Below, in pieces: positions 12,606-24,036 of a DNA stretch of 64,000 nt. Position 1 is the first letter of the stretch; the number at the start of each line of letters is the position of its first letter. The position numbers and the translations under genes were made by a program. The notes under the pieces were generated by a model. It had not been told where the DNA came from. It saw nothing but the letters and a program-made list of their open reading frames with translations, and did no database searches. Source of the DNA: Moniliella sp. 'wahieum' (lineage: Eukaryota > Basidiomycota > Moniliellomycetes > Moniliellales > Moniliellaceae); assembly GCA_003971905.1 (NCBI GenBank), contig RSEE01000005.1:992001-1056000 (forward strand). The letters are read 5' to 3'.

Positions 12606-15435
12606 ATGCCCTTCCACTTTACCGTCCGCCCGTGCGGGGCTCTGGCCAGCCTCGTCAAGACCCTTACCCCTTCCGGCCACATTGAAACCCCATCCAAGTG
12701 TTCGAGCTGCCGCCGCTGCCCGCCCTGCCGTACCCCCTGCGTCGTCCGAGCCGGAGCGGTGGCAGCAACTTCAGCAGGCCCATCAGGCTTGGCGCCAGCT
12801 CATCTTGGACAAGTACCCCTTTGCTGGGGTGTCGTATGGGGTGGGACCAATTGTGTCCCGCCTCAGCAACAAGCCGCTGGTCGCTTTCGACCCCGACAGC
12901 ATCACCATCCGCTGGCGTTCTAAGAGTGCGCTCGACGGCCCCTGGATAGATGAGCTGAGTATCCTGAACATCTCCGCTTGCGCCAGTTTGAAGGCTCTCA
13001 AGAAAAAGTTGAAGAGATCAGCTATGGAGGCGTGTGTGTGGTGAGTAAGGACCCTCTCTTGCCCAAGTTTGATCTCAAGCGGCCTGTTACCCCCCAGCCT
13101 GTCCAACCTGACCATCGAGGCAACCATGAGGACATCCGACCGCAAGACGGTAGTGCGCAGTTTGCCACCGCTGTCGGTTTGCGTGTGCGCGACAAAGATG
13201 TCCTTTGCCTCCGCCTCAACCTTACCCACATTCTATGCAACTTAAACCATATCGCACCCACTACTGACGTCCAGCTGTTGTGCCGCAAGCGTGTCCGCCT
13301 CTGGTTCCATCACCTCTTCCCTCGCATGGACACCAACACCCATTAATCTCCTGGTCGCAACCATTTGGTCAGAAGCAGCCATTTCGAGTTGCTTTGGTTT
13401 TTTGTCCGGGAACGGACCGGCCCCGCCAGTCTTCCGCGGCCTCCCCGCCGGTACCGAAGCCGAGGTATGTTGCTCCTTCCAAACCTGGGCGGCTCAGCCG
13501 CGTCTACAGTATGGATTCACGTATTGACTTCTCAGAAGCAGGATCCCTGAATCCTCTAGCCAGGTTCAGCCAAGCTCACATCGTGCCAGCGTCAAGGTAG
13601 CGGACAAACGCACCGTGCCCGTGCAGCAGCCTCCAACCCTTAGTAGTCCTGTGGTTTCTGTACCCCCTACGGTACACGAGGGGAGCGTCGCGCAACCCGA
13701 TCTGGCCGCCTTGATAACCTCACTTCGGGACTTGGTGTCTGAAGAGCATCGCAAGACTCGATCGCAGATCACCATAATGCAAGACATGGTTGGGCCGTTG
13801 CTGGAACGTATGGATCAGACGGACAAACTGGCTACCCAGCTCGATCTGCTCACGACGGAAGTGAAAGCTGTGCGTGCAACAGTTGATTCGGTATACAGTC
13901 ATCTTCGTCGCACAGGGATCGAGCATCCTCAAATCTTGTCAAGTCTTGCCCCCACGAAGAGCCAGGTGCCAGCCTCACAAACGAAATCACCCGCTTCATT
14001 TGGCCGCGGATGGTACCAGTCAGAATTACCAGCCCCTGCTGAACTACCTGAGTGCACTCTGCCACATCTGTCGCTTCCAACTTCATCGATGGATGAGATG
14101 AAGTTACCGCAACCCAGCTCCGTGCTGAGTATGCAAGGAAGCCCTGCTCCCTCCATCGATGCTGAGTCGAGTAGCCTGCGGCGGACACTTCCTGAGCAGA
14201 CGGGGCACATCCAAGCTGGCACACATACCGAGAGAGATGCGCTTTGCTTTCTTGTCTAGCCCCCACTTGGTTTCATCTCTCACGCAATCACCGCCACGCG
14301 CTTTGAACGAGGGGGTCGAGGCTTTGGATTTGGCCCAAGTCCTACATTTCCTAGACGGAGCTGTTCGCCCCATTTCTCGGACTCGCAGCCCTGCACAGGA
14401 AGATATGTGTTCAGCTCCTCGGGCTACAGAAACTGCCCAGGAAGTTGTCACTGCCCCTACTCAGGACAACGTCACAACCCCTGCCCAGAACATCACTACA
14501 ACCCCTGCCCAGAACATCACTACAGCACCTGCCCAGAACATCACTACAGCACCTGCCCAGAAAGTCGCCACAACCCCTGACGTTGTATCAAGCTCTACTC
14601 TAGAGCACCCACATTTCCCTGGCTTTAATTCTGAGTGTGAACGCGAGCGCAGCACCACGCCGCTTGCGTTCACTCTCGAGCCTGAGCGTGACCCGAGCGG
14701 GACGTCGGTGCTTTCTGAGCCCAAGCAGGAGCGATGCCCAACGCCATTGACGCCTCCAATGGCAGCATCAGTCACGTCGCTTCTGGATACTGAACAAGTT
14801 CTTAGTTCGGAGACAGTTCCTACCGCTGAGGCCACCCTTTCGGCCGATTCCAACTTTGAGCTTACCCACCCTGCGCTGTCCACCTCGGCTTCGACAACAT
14901 CTCTGTTGGATACGGAGCACGTTCGTGATCCGTCGAACACACTGTTGATGGAAGGACCCCGTCGAATGATGATGAGCTAGGCGGTAGCTCACTTACCGTT
15001 CCCTCCCGTGTCCTTGCGCATGTGGCCCCGTCTGTTGTCTCGAGCCAGGATTTGGAAGAGACGGTGGGGCAGCTTGTCTCAACCAGCTTGTATGACTCTC
15101 ACCCATCGACGGTAACATTGGACATGTCGGGATTGTCATCAACGGTGCAGTTGGGTCAATTTACTCCGGACATGCAGGCCACTACCGAGTCGTATGTGTA
15201 CCCCGACTCGGATGTCTTTTTCCGCTCCGATGGGGAAGGAGATGAGAACGAAACCGATTATGAATTGGTTAGTCGCCCGTCTTCGGTGGCCAGCTCATTT
15301 GCGAGTGCGGGTAGGCATGATTACTCTTCCCTCTTGTTCCTTTTTGACGGTTTGCTCCTCTTTTCCCATCCGCGATTACGCTGGCTTTTGGTTCTATTCC
15401 CATCAGGGATTCCGTTGTTTTGGGGCTCTGTATAA
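12606..15435 (+). CDS. Unrecognised Ser/Thr/Pro-rich protein with a central coiled coil
   Basis: I do not recognise this gene. Coding signal is spread over three frames, as in the conserved genes nearby. Seen in order: a possibly globular block at about 12740-13330 (LDKYPFAGVSYGVGPIVSRL, NKPLVAFDPDSITIRWRSKS, LDGPWIDELSILNIS, EISYGGVCVVSKDPLLPKFD, LCLRLNLTHILCNLNHIAP); a coiled-coil-like stretch at about 13700-13910 (LRDLVSEEHRKTRSQITIM, LLERMDQTDKLATQLDLL); a long Ser/Thr/Pro-rich segment with a 24-bp repeat at 14480-14575; and an acidic end (DSDVFFRSDGEGDENETDYE) near 15200-15265. A GTGAGT sequence near 13041 could be a splice donor. The ATG at 12606 is only the first in a long open stretch and the 3' end is a guess. 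No signal peptide or membrane segment seen. Confidence 0.5.
14480..14575. repeat. Four 24-bp tandem repeats coding PAQNITTx
   Basis: Units start at 14480, 14504, 14528 and 14552; each begins CCTGCCCAGAACATCACTAC except the last, which diverges after CCTGCCCAGAA. The 24-bp length keeps the reading frame and gives an eight-residue Pro-Ala-Gln-Asn-Ile-Thr-Thr-x peptide, with an N-x-T pattern. Confidence 0.9.
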
Positions 15436-15477
15436 ACAGACTACATGTATAGACATGACGCTCCTGCCCTCCGCCCT

Positions 15478-15499
15478 GGGGGGGGGGGGGGGGGGGGGG
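15478..15499. repeat. Poly-G run of 22
   Basis: Uninterrupted 22 G in the gap between the unrecognised gene (+) and the ankyrin gene (-). Length in the true genome is uncertain because such runs are poorly resolved. Confidence 0.95.
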
Positions 15500-15593
15500 T
15501 GAGGGCCATGCCCATTTTAACTCCAATCCATCATTTGTTTCAACCCAACCTGAATTGCGAGTGGAAACGGGAGCGTATTAAGAAAGTGGTGCA

Positions 15594-16524
15594 TCATGCC
15601 CCCTCTTGGCTGCGCGTCCAACCATCAAGGATCTGGGAAACTACAGAAGCCCCAACCAAATCTTTCAACCGTTCCTCCTCTTCGGGCGTCAACTCGGCCT
15701 GGGCGTTGGGGGGGCGGTAGGGTGCGCAGCGCGGAAGCGAGCGTCAGCGGCTTGCATGATCTGTTGTACCGCCGCATAGAGCGCCTCTGAACGTTCCTCA
15801 GTCTTGCCATCCTCAGCAGATGTACCATTGGGCTGGCCGGACACGTGCTCGGCTGCGGCCAAGTCCCGAGCAATGCGCGCGTCTTCCTCGTCCTCATCGT
15901 TAGCTGGTGCCAAGGGACGGGTAACACCCGTCTTTGCAGCCAGGAGCTCCGCCACCTCAATGTGGCCATTCTCCAAGGCACTATCTAATGCCTGAGGGGA
16001 TAGAGAGGAGGGAGGGGGGCTCAGTACACCACTTTCAATAAGTACAAATAAAAGAAAAAAAAAAACATACCGTTTGTCCCTCGAGATTTTTGTGTCCTGG
16101 GTCAGCGCCGAGTTGGAGAAGAACGTCTGCGACCGGCGCCTGCTCCACAACAAACAAGGGCGTTTCACCATCGTCGTCGGTCACATTGACACCGTTGGGA
16201 GGGCAAGAGGAATGTGTGAGGAGGAAACGTAGAACGTCGATGTGTCCATATGACGCAGCAGCGTGGACCGGGGTGTAGGTGAACTCATCCGGGACAGTTG
16301 GGCTTAGGCCTGAGCACATGGGGTTAGCGAAAGCCCGCGAGCGCCAGAAATTGCGGGTCCATGTACAAACCCTCCGTCTCGACCAAGTGGCGCACACGGG
16401 GCAGGTCACCCTCTCCTGCCGCAATCCAAATGTTCTTGGCCGACATTTCTTGTGGTAGCCCCAGTCGTCCAGTGTCGAGGGTGGGGGAAGCGGTGGTGGC
16501 CGTGGCAAGGGCCGATGTTGTCAA
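15594..16524 (-). CDS. Small ankyrin-repeat protein (YCR051W / SPAP1E11.10-like)
   Basis: Conserved small fungal ankyrin protein of unknown role. Exon 1 from the ATG at 16524 carries KNIWIAAGEGDLPRVRHLVE. A 61-bp intron (16310-16370, GTTTGT donor, CTAAC, CTCAG) and a 79-bp intron (15992-16070, GTATGT donor, CTCAG) both preserve frame. Ankyrin helices follow: DEFTYTPVHAAASYGHIDVL, DDDGETPLFVVEQ with ADVLLQLGADPGHKNLEGQT, and ALDSALENGHIEVAELLAAKTG. The tail is charged (NDEDEEDARIARDLAAAEH). An extra base in a C run at about 15711-15717 makes the plain frame stop at 15689. Dropping out of that frame gives a convincing conserved-looking end, LTPEEEERLKDLVGASVVSQ and ILDGWTRSQEGA, with stop at 15594-15596. 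It is divergent from eIF5B with only 228 bp between the starts. Confidence 0.82.
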
Positions 16525-16752
16525 GGCTTATGTTGGTCTGCTGCGACCGACCGATCGACTGGGAGGTGCCAGTTACGTCAGGGCGTTCACTAGGGTTGGG
16601 TGGACACTGCCCCTCGGCTGTTCCGAAACCCTTTTTTTCTCTTCTCGGGGCCTGAAGCGAGGGGATCTGAAGCGTTTGCCGCCGAGGTGGCCGACGTTGC
16701 CGCCAAACTCACCACCACGCTCTCCCCCCTCCCATACCCCTAGGTACTCGAG
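16525..16752. promoter_or_regulatory. Compact divergent promoter, ankyrin gene (-) and eIF5B (+)
   Basis: Only 228 bp lie between the two start codons. The end next to the eIF5B start is CT-rich (ctcccccctcccata at about 16722-16737). Too short for two independent large promoters, so shared elements are likely; this is inference. Confidence 0.5.
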
Positions 16753-19700
16753 ATGGGAAAGAAAAAAGGAGGCCGCAAGGCTGCCAATGACGATTGGGAG
16801 GCCGAACTCGGAGAAACTATCCCTCCTGCGCAGCTTGCCGCTGAGGACACCGACGCTGCTCCCGCCCCCGCACCTCCTGTGGCAGAGGACGACGACTTTG
16901 GTGGTGGCCTAATGGCCAGTGTCCAGGCCGCGTCCAAGAAAGGCAAGAAGAACAAGAAGAAGAATGAAGTTAACTGGGACGAGCTTGAGGCCGAAGCAGC
17001 AGAAATTACTGGCGATGCTCCTCCCCCTGCCGAAACGGCGGAGGAGACGCAACCCCCAGCTCCAGCACCCAAGCCTGCTGCGGCCGAGCCGGCCAAGCCG
17101 GCTCAGGAGGATGAGGCTCCGAAGGTACGTGACTCTTACAGATGGTTTCAAGTGTGATAAAGTACTGACTGTATGTGGTGTGTTTCTAGCTTCTAACCAA
17201 GAAGGAGAAAGAGCGCTTGAAAAAAGAAAAGGAGAAGGCAGCTAAAAAGGCTGCTGCGGATGCCAAGCGCGCTGCCGCGGATGCGCAGCCCAAAACAGAA
17301 TCATCTCCTACGGCTGGGGATGCGGACCAAAATGAAGGTGATGTCTCCTCTAATTCGAAAAGCAAGAACAAGAAAAAGAAGGGTGCCGGGGGGGAGACAA
17401 GGCACCCGCGGGTGGCAAGAAGCCAACAGGTGCACTGGCTATGCTCCGTGCTCAGATGGAAGCGCGTAAAAAGGCTGAGGAGGAGGCTCGTTTGGCTGAG
17501 GAGGCAGAACGCAAGCGGATGGAAGAGGAGGAACGCAAGGAGCGTGAGGAAGCGGAGGCCAAGGAGGCTGCCCGCTTGGCCAAGAAGGAAAAGGAGCGTC
17601 TCAAGAAAGAGCAGCTGCGTAAGGAAGGCAAGCTGCTCACCCCGGCCGAAAAGAAGAAGCAGAAGGAGGCTGAGCAGCGACTGAAGGCCATGATTGCTGC
17701 AGGTCAAGTATCGGCCGATGTGCTCGAGCGGCGCAATCCTTCCGCGGACGGGGGAGAGAAGAAAAAGCGCGTTGTGTACGACAATAAGAAGAAAAAGAAG
17801 ACGCCCCCTACAGCCGAGGAAATTGCGGCGCAAGAAGCTGCTGCGGCCGCGGCAGCCCGAAAGAAGGCCGAAGACGAGGCTCGTGAGCGTGAGGCAGAGG
17901 CCCGCAAGGCCAAGGAGGCCGAGCAAAGTAAGAAGCCAGCTGAGGACGACGATGATGGCCTGGATGATTGGGATGCCGAGTCAGACGAGAACGGCGAAGG
18001 GGGGGACTTGGACGACTGGGATGCCGACTCGGATGTGGAGGATAACCAAAAGACTCAAAAGCCTGCCACATCCGGTGCCCAAAAGGCCGCACCGCCTAAA
18101 AAGGCTGGGGCCAACGGCAAGAAAGCAGCGCCACCCCCTTCAGATTCAGAGGAGGATTCGGATGATGACTCAGACGAGGAGAGCAGCTCAGACGAGGAGT
18201 TGACGACTCGGCAAAAGATGGAGCAAGCACGCAAGGAGGAGGCTCACGAGCGCAGGCTGAAGCGGCATGAGGAAGCGATGCAAGCCCGGTCCAAGGATAA
18301 TCTTCGGTCGCCTATCTGCTGTATTCTGGGTCACGTCGACACGGGCAAGACGAAGTTGCTCGACAAGATCCGTCAGACCAACGTCCAGGAAGGCGAAGCA
18401 GGTGGCATACACAACAAATCGGTGCCACATACTTCCCCGTGGAGAACATCAGGGCCAAGACTCGTGTGATTGACCCCAAGGGCGAATTCGAGTACAAGAT
18501 TCCTGGTCTCCTTGTTATTGACACGCCTGGTCACGAGTCGTTTACCAACCTCCGCTCCCGTGGTACTTCCCTTTGCAACATTGCCATTCTTGTCATTGAC
18601 ATCATGCACGGTCTCGAGCCCCAAACTCTGGAGTCGATCCGTCTGCTGCGGGATAGTAAGACCCCCTTCATTGTGGCCCTCAACAAAATCGATCGTCTCT
18701 ATGGTTGGAAAGCGACCCCCAACAATGGCTTCCGCCTGAGCTGGGACAACCAGAACAGGGGCACTCAATCCGAGTTTGATGATCGCCTCAAGGCAGTCAG
18801 GGTGGCGCTCGCCGAGCAAGGGCTTAACGCGGAGCTGTACTTCAAGAACAAGGACGTTCGCAAGACCGTCTCACTTGTTCCCACATCGGCTCACACTGGA
18901 GAGGGTATTCCCGACATGCTCCAACTACTCACGGAGCTTACCCAGACTCGGATGAGCGGAGCGCTCATGTACCTCTCAGAACTCGAGGCAACAGTGCTCG
19001 AGGTCAAGGTCATTGAAGGGTTGGGCACTACGATTGATGTTGTGCTCAGCAATGGTATTCTCCATGAAGGTGACCGGATTGTCGTGGCTGGATTGAATGG
19101 GCAAGCGATCGTGACCCAAGTGCGTGCACTGCTCACTCCACAGCCACTCAAGGAGATGCGGGTTAAGGGCTCCTACGTCCATCACAAGGAGATTAAAGCG
19201 GCGATGGGCGTCAAGATTGCGGCCCCTGATCTGGAGCAGGCTGTGGCTGGGTCCCGTCTTCTCGTCGTCGGCCCTGACGATGATGAAGATGACCTGAAGG
19301 ATGAGGTGATGGGTGACCTTACTTCGCTCCTCAACAGCATTGACCGCTCGGGTCGGGGTGTGTCGGTGCAGGCTTCGACGTTGGGATCGCTCGAGGCGCT
19401 ACTCGAGTTCCTCAAGCAGAGCAAAATCCCTGTATCAAGCGTCAACATTGGTCCTGTGTACAAGAAGGATGTGATGCGCACCGCAACCATGCTGGAAAAG
19501 GCGCCTGAGTTTGCTGCCATGCTTTGCTTTGACGTGGAGGTGGACAAGGAGGCCGCTCGTCTGGCAGAGGAGCTGGGGATTCGCATCTTCCAGGCCGACA
19601 TTATCTACCATCTCTTTGATGCCTTCACCGCTTACAACCAAGAGATCTTGGCACAACGTCGTGCCGCTGCCGCTCCTGTCGCGGTCTGGCCCTGCCGTCT

Positions 19701-20094
19701 TCGCATCCTGCACGTGTTTACCAACCGTTCGCCGTTGATTCTCGGTGTGGACATTATCGATGGTTCGCTGCGCGTGGGAACGCCCTTGGCGGTCGTCAAG
19801 GTTGACCCGGCAACAAAAAAGAAGACGACGGTGGACTTGGGACGGGTAGTATCACTACAGATTAACAAGACGGACAAACAACTGGTGACCAAGAAGGGGT
19901 GGGTGCTGGTGTGGCCGTCAAGATTGAGAATGAACAAGATTGAGGTGGGCAAACAAATTCTCGAGTCGGACGAAATTGTGTCCAAGATCTCTCGGGCGTC
20001 GATCGACAGCTTGAAGGACTTGTTCTGGGACACTGTCTCGACCGATGAAAAGAGGCTGATCAAGAAGCTCAAGGGTGTGCTCGACATCCCTTGA
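16753..20094 (+). CDS. FUN12: Translation initiation factor eIF5B (FUN12)
   Basis: GTPase that joins the 60S subunit to the 40S initiation complex in the cytoplasm. Seen: the usual long charged N-terminus ([20 protein letters not shown], then Lys/Glu/Ala-rich coils and DDWDAESDE acidic boxes) to about 18280; G1 GHVDTGKT (about 18330), switch [10 protein letters not shown] (about 18522), G4 NKID (about 18689), G5 SAHTGEG (about 18887); then domains II-IV with the eIF5B-typical [43 protein letters not shown] and C-terminal [12 protein letters not shown]. Roughly 1,090 residues, normal for the family. One 65-bp intron at 17125-17189 (GTACGT donor, TCTAG acceptor) joins EAPK to LLTKKEK in frame. 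Indels break the frame near 17395, at about 18405 (C missing where GGITQQIGA is expected) and around 19900-19945. The complementary-strand Leu/Phe-rich ORFs here are shadows of the Lys/Glu codons. Confidence 0.95.
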
Positions 20095-20460
20095 TTGCTG
20101 GCTTCACTCTTCATATCTCAGTGATCATATGCCCCATCTCCTCTACGCTTCCATACTATCCGATGTGCTTGTATACACTGCTGCTCGCGCGCACTGGCAG
20201 AACGATGGTATATAGACATGGACATAGTACAGATGCGAGCCCCGCGAAAACGATGGCCGATCACCCTAGACTTGTATTCGGCACAGCGCCCCGTTGGAGG
20301 CAAAGCCTTGTTTTGGGTTATCGGACACCGTGGTCTGCGCCACCGCCGGCGCCACAGCGGGCCACAGCTCGCGCACACAGCCTTAGGAGTACAAGCAACA
20401 GTCACCACCCCACCACCATCCCACCTTCCGCCTTCACCCTTCACCTGCACCCCCGACCAA
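20095..20460. other. Intergenic, SEC9 promoter
   Basis: No gene seen. The 60 bp before 20461 are rich in CCACC/CACC (for example CACCCCACCACCATCCCACC). Confidence 0.6.
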
Positions 20461-21845
20461 ATGGGCTTCAAAGACCACGTGTGTACTGGGGAGATCCGTC
20501 CTAGTAATCAGACTGACATTTATCCCCTCTAGTTTATCCCCAAGCCCCCGGGTGAGCCATCGTTGCCACCGGTGCGCTCGAATGGGTATGCACCGCGTTA
20601 CAATGTGCCGGCCAACCCTGGTGCCCGCAACCAACCGCTGCCTGGCGAGAAGCCCTCCGCCAACAATGGCCAGGATCCCAACGGCTACGATTCGCACAAC
20701 CCTCCCAAAGCGGTGTGGGGCAAGATCGGTAACGGTTACGACCGCTTTCGCCAGCGCCGCGATGCAGGCAAGATCCCGCCCGTCCAGCAGCCCAGCCGGC
20801 CGATGGTGGCTATGGCAACCCAGGTGGTTACGGCAATGCAGGTGTCTACAGTAATGCAGGTGTCTACGGTAACCAAGACGGTACGGACAGCCAAGTGGCG
20901 GTTATGGCCAGCAAGGTGGAGGGTACGCACCTCGACCCCTCAGTCTGGCGTGTCGGCGTACAATTCTTATGGCTCGCAACGGGAAGGCTATGGCTCTCAT
21001 TCACAGGCAGCAAAGACGGCCCAGCAGGAGCTCGAGGAGGAGTATGGCGCGACACCGGGCAATGCCCTAAGCGGGACGAATACGGGAACGAGGTGCAGAG
21101 GTGGAGCAGACGGAATCGGATGAGGAGGTGGAGGCAGTCAAGCAGCAAATTCGGTTCACCAAGCAAGAGACCCTAAGCTCGTCCGGAATGCTCTGCGCAT
21201 GGCTCGCGAGGCTGAGGAGACGGCGATGAACAGCATGATGCGCTGGGCGATCGATCAGAGTGAGAAGCTGGCCGACACAGAACGCAACTTGGATCTGTCG
21301 AAGGCGTATGCTCACCGCGCTGACGACAATGCCCGTGAAATTGAGCGGCTTAATCGGTCCATTTTCCGTCCCAACATTACCCTGAACAAATCGCACAAAC
21401 GTGCTGCTGAAGAGGCGCGGATCGTTAATCGTCACATTGACGAGCGTGAGGAACGTGAACGACTCCGCGCTGAGGCATATGGCGCTCAACGCCGGGTGGA
21501 TGATTCGTTAGGTGGACCAGGAAGCAGTTCCCGATTTGGAAAGTCGACTTTGCCTTCGGTCGTCACAAGGATTCTGCTACTGCTGACCCACAAGCCACTA
21601 AGCTGGCCCAAAGAGCGCGCTACCAGTTTGAGGCTACCGCCTCTGATGATGAGTTGGAAGACGAAGTAGACGACAACATGGACCAACTGGGCCAGATTGG
21701 CGGAAACCTGCACCGCCTCGGCGTAGCTATGGGTACCGAGATTGATGACCAAAACCGCCGCATTGGTCGTCTGAGCGACAAAGCGTCAATCGTGGACACA
21801 GATATTACTACATCCACCATGCGCTTGAATGGCATCAGCCGTTAA
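20461..21845 (+). CDS. SEC9: SEC9-type SNAP-25-like Qbc t-SNARE
   Basis: Plasma-membrane SNARE that pairs with an SSO-type syntaxin and a vesicle SNARE for exocytosis. Exon 1 is only MGFKDH; a 54-bp intron (20479-20532, GTGTGT donor, TCTAG acceptor) leads into FIPKPPGEPSLPPV. The N-terminal third is Gly/Asn/Tyr-rich and disordered-looking, as in other fungal Sec9 proteins. The Qb helix is at about 21140-21345 (VKQQIRFTKQETLSSS, ALRMAREAEETAMNSM, DTERNLDLSKAYAHRAD) followed by the family signature LNRSIFRPNITLNK. The Qc helix at the C-terminus is NMDQLGQIGGNLHRLGVAMG then IDDQNRRIGRLSDKA. No membrane anchor, as expected. Frame changes occur around 20800-20930, 21100, 21178 and 21530. The two syntaxin genes at 58-62 kb encode likely partners. 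Confidence 0.9.
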
Positions 21846-22965
21846 TTAGTGCCAGCTGGTTCTCTTCGCACATTTTCGGATTCAACGTATAACCCCTTTC
21901 CCTTACTCTCCCCGCTTACTTGAACTTCTGCGCCTGCTCCTGCCTCGTCCACTATTCAGCTTTCTGTATCTCCCTGCTAAAGCTTCAATCGTCGGTTCCG
22001 TGTTATGTTCTGGCTGCTGTATGCCCCCAGAGAGGTACTTGCTGTCCAACATTCATTACACCCATTGGTGTGAAGGGATCCTCTCGATTCGATCATTATA
22101 TCCCTCCATCTTTCTTAGTTGACAGAACCATCTGGCTAGCTTGGCTAGCTTGTGTTTGTATGGAGGGTCGGTTTGTATTAGAGCAAACAGCAGCGGCCAT
22201 CGACACAGGCCATCATCATATCATCACATGACGGATGTTGGACGAGAGCGGTAGTCTCCATTTTTTCCTGGCTATCTGTTGGTAGCCTTCTTTTTCGTCT
22301 ACCGCCTATCTCCTTCACAGTAGCTTTCCATTGAAATGGAGACGCCCTTCTGGGCCTATATACTGTTTGGGATACGTGTTTGTGCAGAGATAGTGGGATG
22401 CTTCTTCATCAGGCGAAGAGCAGAGCCCCCACTTTCATGACCTTCCGTGGCGGTGGGCTCGATCCCATACATGTTGGCCAGAACATATAGAGTTGGAGAG
22501 GGACGTGACATGTGACACGGGAGCAACCCTATAGCGGTAGTTCGGAGCCAATCAAAACTTGATTGTTTTCCATGATCTCGCAACAGAGGCAAAAACTCTA
22601 TCCTTTTCTCTTTTGAGGATAGACGCAGGTGTGACGGAGAGGAGCTTCCGTTTGCTTGAGCTGCCTCTGTGCTTTTGTTGTCATCAAGAAGAAGGTCGTT
22701 GGAGGAACCGCGTCTATGGGTAATTCACAGTAAATGTTGGTGCTGATGGGCGGATACATGACCGCGTCACAGCACCATATCTGCGTAGCAGTTCATTTGA
22801 GCAGAGTGGACAGTCGGCCCCCTTCCGCAGGGACTCGAAGTTGGAGGATAGTGCGATTCGTGGTGTCCACATTTTGTTAAGCGCGTCTTTATGCTGATGG
22901 TCCTGAACGATGTTACCTGATACGTGCAAAACAATGTAACTGCTGTTCGCAGGCGACAAAAAAAT
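21846..22965. other. Intergenic
   Basis: No gene supported. Holds a TGGCTAGCT direct duplication at about 22132-22149 and one exact GTGACATGTGAC at 22505-22516. Small ORFs lack motifs. Confidence 0.55.
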
Positions 22966-23058
22966 CTCCCCTCTGGGAGTCGAACCCAGGACATTCAGAG
23001 CGGATGATTCCACTTGACCAATTACAATCTGACGCTCTTCCAACTGAGCTAAGGAGAG
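22966..23058 (-). tRNA. tRNA-Tyr (anticodon GTA) with intron
   Basis: Reading the minus strand from 23058: acceptor CTCTCCT pairs with AGGGGAG at the 3' end (one T-G); D arm GCTC-AGTTGGAA-GAGC; anticodon stem TCAGA pairs with TCTGA; loop begins TTGTAA, so position 33 is T and the anticodon is GTA; T arm CTGGG-TTCGACT-CCCAG. About 21 nt sit between positions 37 and 38, the standard intron site, giving a mature length near 72 nt. tRNA-Tyr is intron-bearing in nearly all fungi, which supports the call. ORFs across it are spurious. Confidence 0.93.
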
Positions 23059-23418
23059 GCTCATGGTAAAATTTTAAATTGCCAGTAATGCAGTCGTAGG
23101 GAATTAAAAGAAGAAAAAAGAAAGCAACAACCGCAAAATATCCCATCAGCTGCCCGCCTTCCTCCCAGCCAACGTGCTTTGTAAAGGCTTGCGTGTGATT
23201 AGAAGTAGCAGTGTCCGGCTATACCCTTGGCACACTGGAGTAGTTTGCCTCGCTACAATACCCTCCCCCCACAACGAAGGCGCAAATGGGGAATGCACCA
23301 CATGAGGAAGGCACATTGAAATTTGAACTGTTGGCGCAGTTCTTCTTGCTGGCGAAGTTGGAATTTGGATGTGCTGTCCGCCGCATTGCAGGGCAGGCTA
23401 GAACCCACCATCTTCGTC
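23059..23418. other. Intergenic between tRNA-Tyr and AIM41
   Basis: Short region upstream of both the tRNA (-) and AIM41 (+). No other feature seen. Confidence 0.6.
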
Positions 23419-24036
23419 ATGCAAGCCCTCTTTATCCGTTCTCTGGCTGGCGCGCGCACATCCGCTGTGCGCGTGAACCTGGCCGCACGTCTGTCCAGTA
23501 CGCGCTACTCTTTGTCTGTTCATGCACTGATCATGTGGCGGTGTGCTGGCTGCAGCGTGCGCGGGTGTGCGAAGGCGACCTGTTTGCCACGCTCAAGGCT
23601 GAACGGATGACGGCGATGCGGGCCAAAAACTCATCGCGGGCCGGTGTCATCCGGTCGCTTCTGAGTGACTATCAATATGCCCAGAAGAATGCTCAGATTG
23701 CCGGGAAGGATCCCGAGTCGGTGGACCTCTTGTCGGTGGTACAAAAGGCACTTGTGCGTCGTCAGGAAGCTTCGGCCCAGTTCCGCGCTGGCAACCGGGA
23801 AGATCTCGCCACGAAGAGGAGGAAGAGGCTCAAGTGATTCAAGAATCCTCCCTCAACCGCTCTCAGAAGAAGAGATCTCTGCGATCATCCAGCAAGTTGT
23901 CGCCGAGGCTGGGATCGACCCCAAGGGCAAGGGCGCCATGGGCCAGATTATGGCTGCTGTCAACAAGAAGGTTGACAAGGTCCGTGCACCGTCCAAGACG
24001 GTTTCGGCTTTGGTCAAGGCGCTAGTTAGTGCCTAA
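23419..24036 (+). CDS. AIM41: AIM41-like mitochondrial YqeY/GatB-domain protein
   Basis: Small mitochondrial protein of the YqeY family; the bacterial domain resembles the tRNA-binding tail of GatB, but its role in fungi is poorly defined. The N-terminus reads as a presequence (MQALFIRSLAGARTSAVRVN, LAARLSSTRYS: many Arg/Ser/Ala, no acidic residue). A short intron is likely at about 23515-23556 (GTCTGT-like donor, CTGCAG acceptor). The domain follows: TLKAERMTAMRAKNSSRAGV, IRSLLSDYQYAQKN, LSVVQKALVRRQEASAQFR, PLSEEEISAIIQQVVAEAG, GKGAMGQIMAAVNKKVDK. Length near 190 residues is normal. Two one-base gaps, near 23815 (GAGGAGGAAGAG run) and near 23853 (a T missing before CCTCCCTC), interrupt the frame. 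Confidence 0.87.

Noticed and set aside
13041-13060. GTGAGT splice donor in the unrecognised gene
   Set aside because: A good donor consensus, but no convincing branch site and acceptor pair follows, and the exon reading continues protein-like; left as a note rather than a called intron.
17186-17926. 246-codon Leu/Phe-rich minus-strand frame
   Set aside because: Exact antisense of the Lys/Glu/Ala-rich N-terminus of eIF5B; AAG/GAG codons read backwards give CTT/CTC. A shadow, not a membrane protein.
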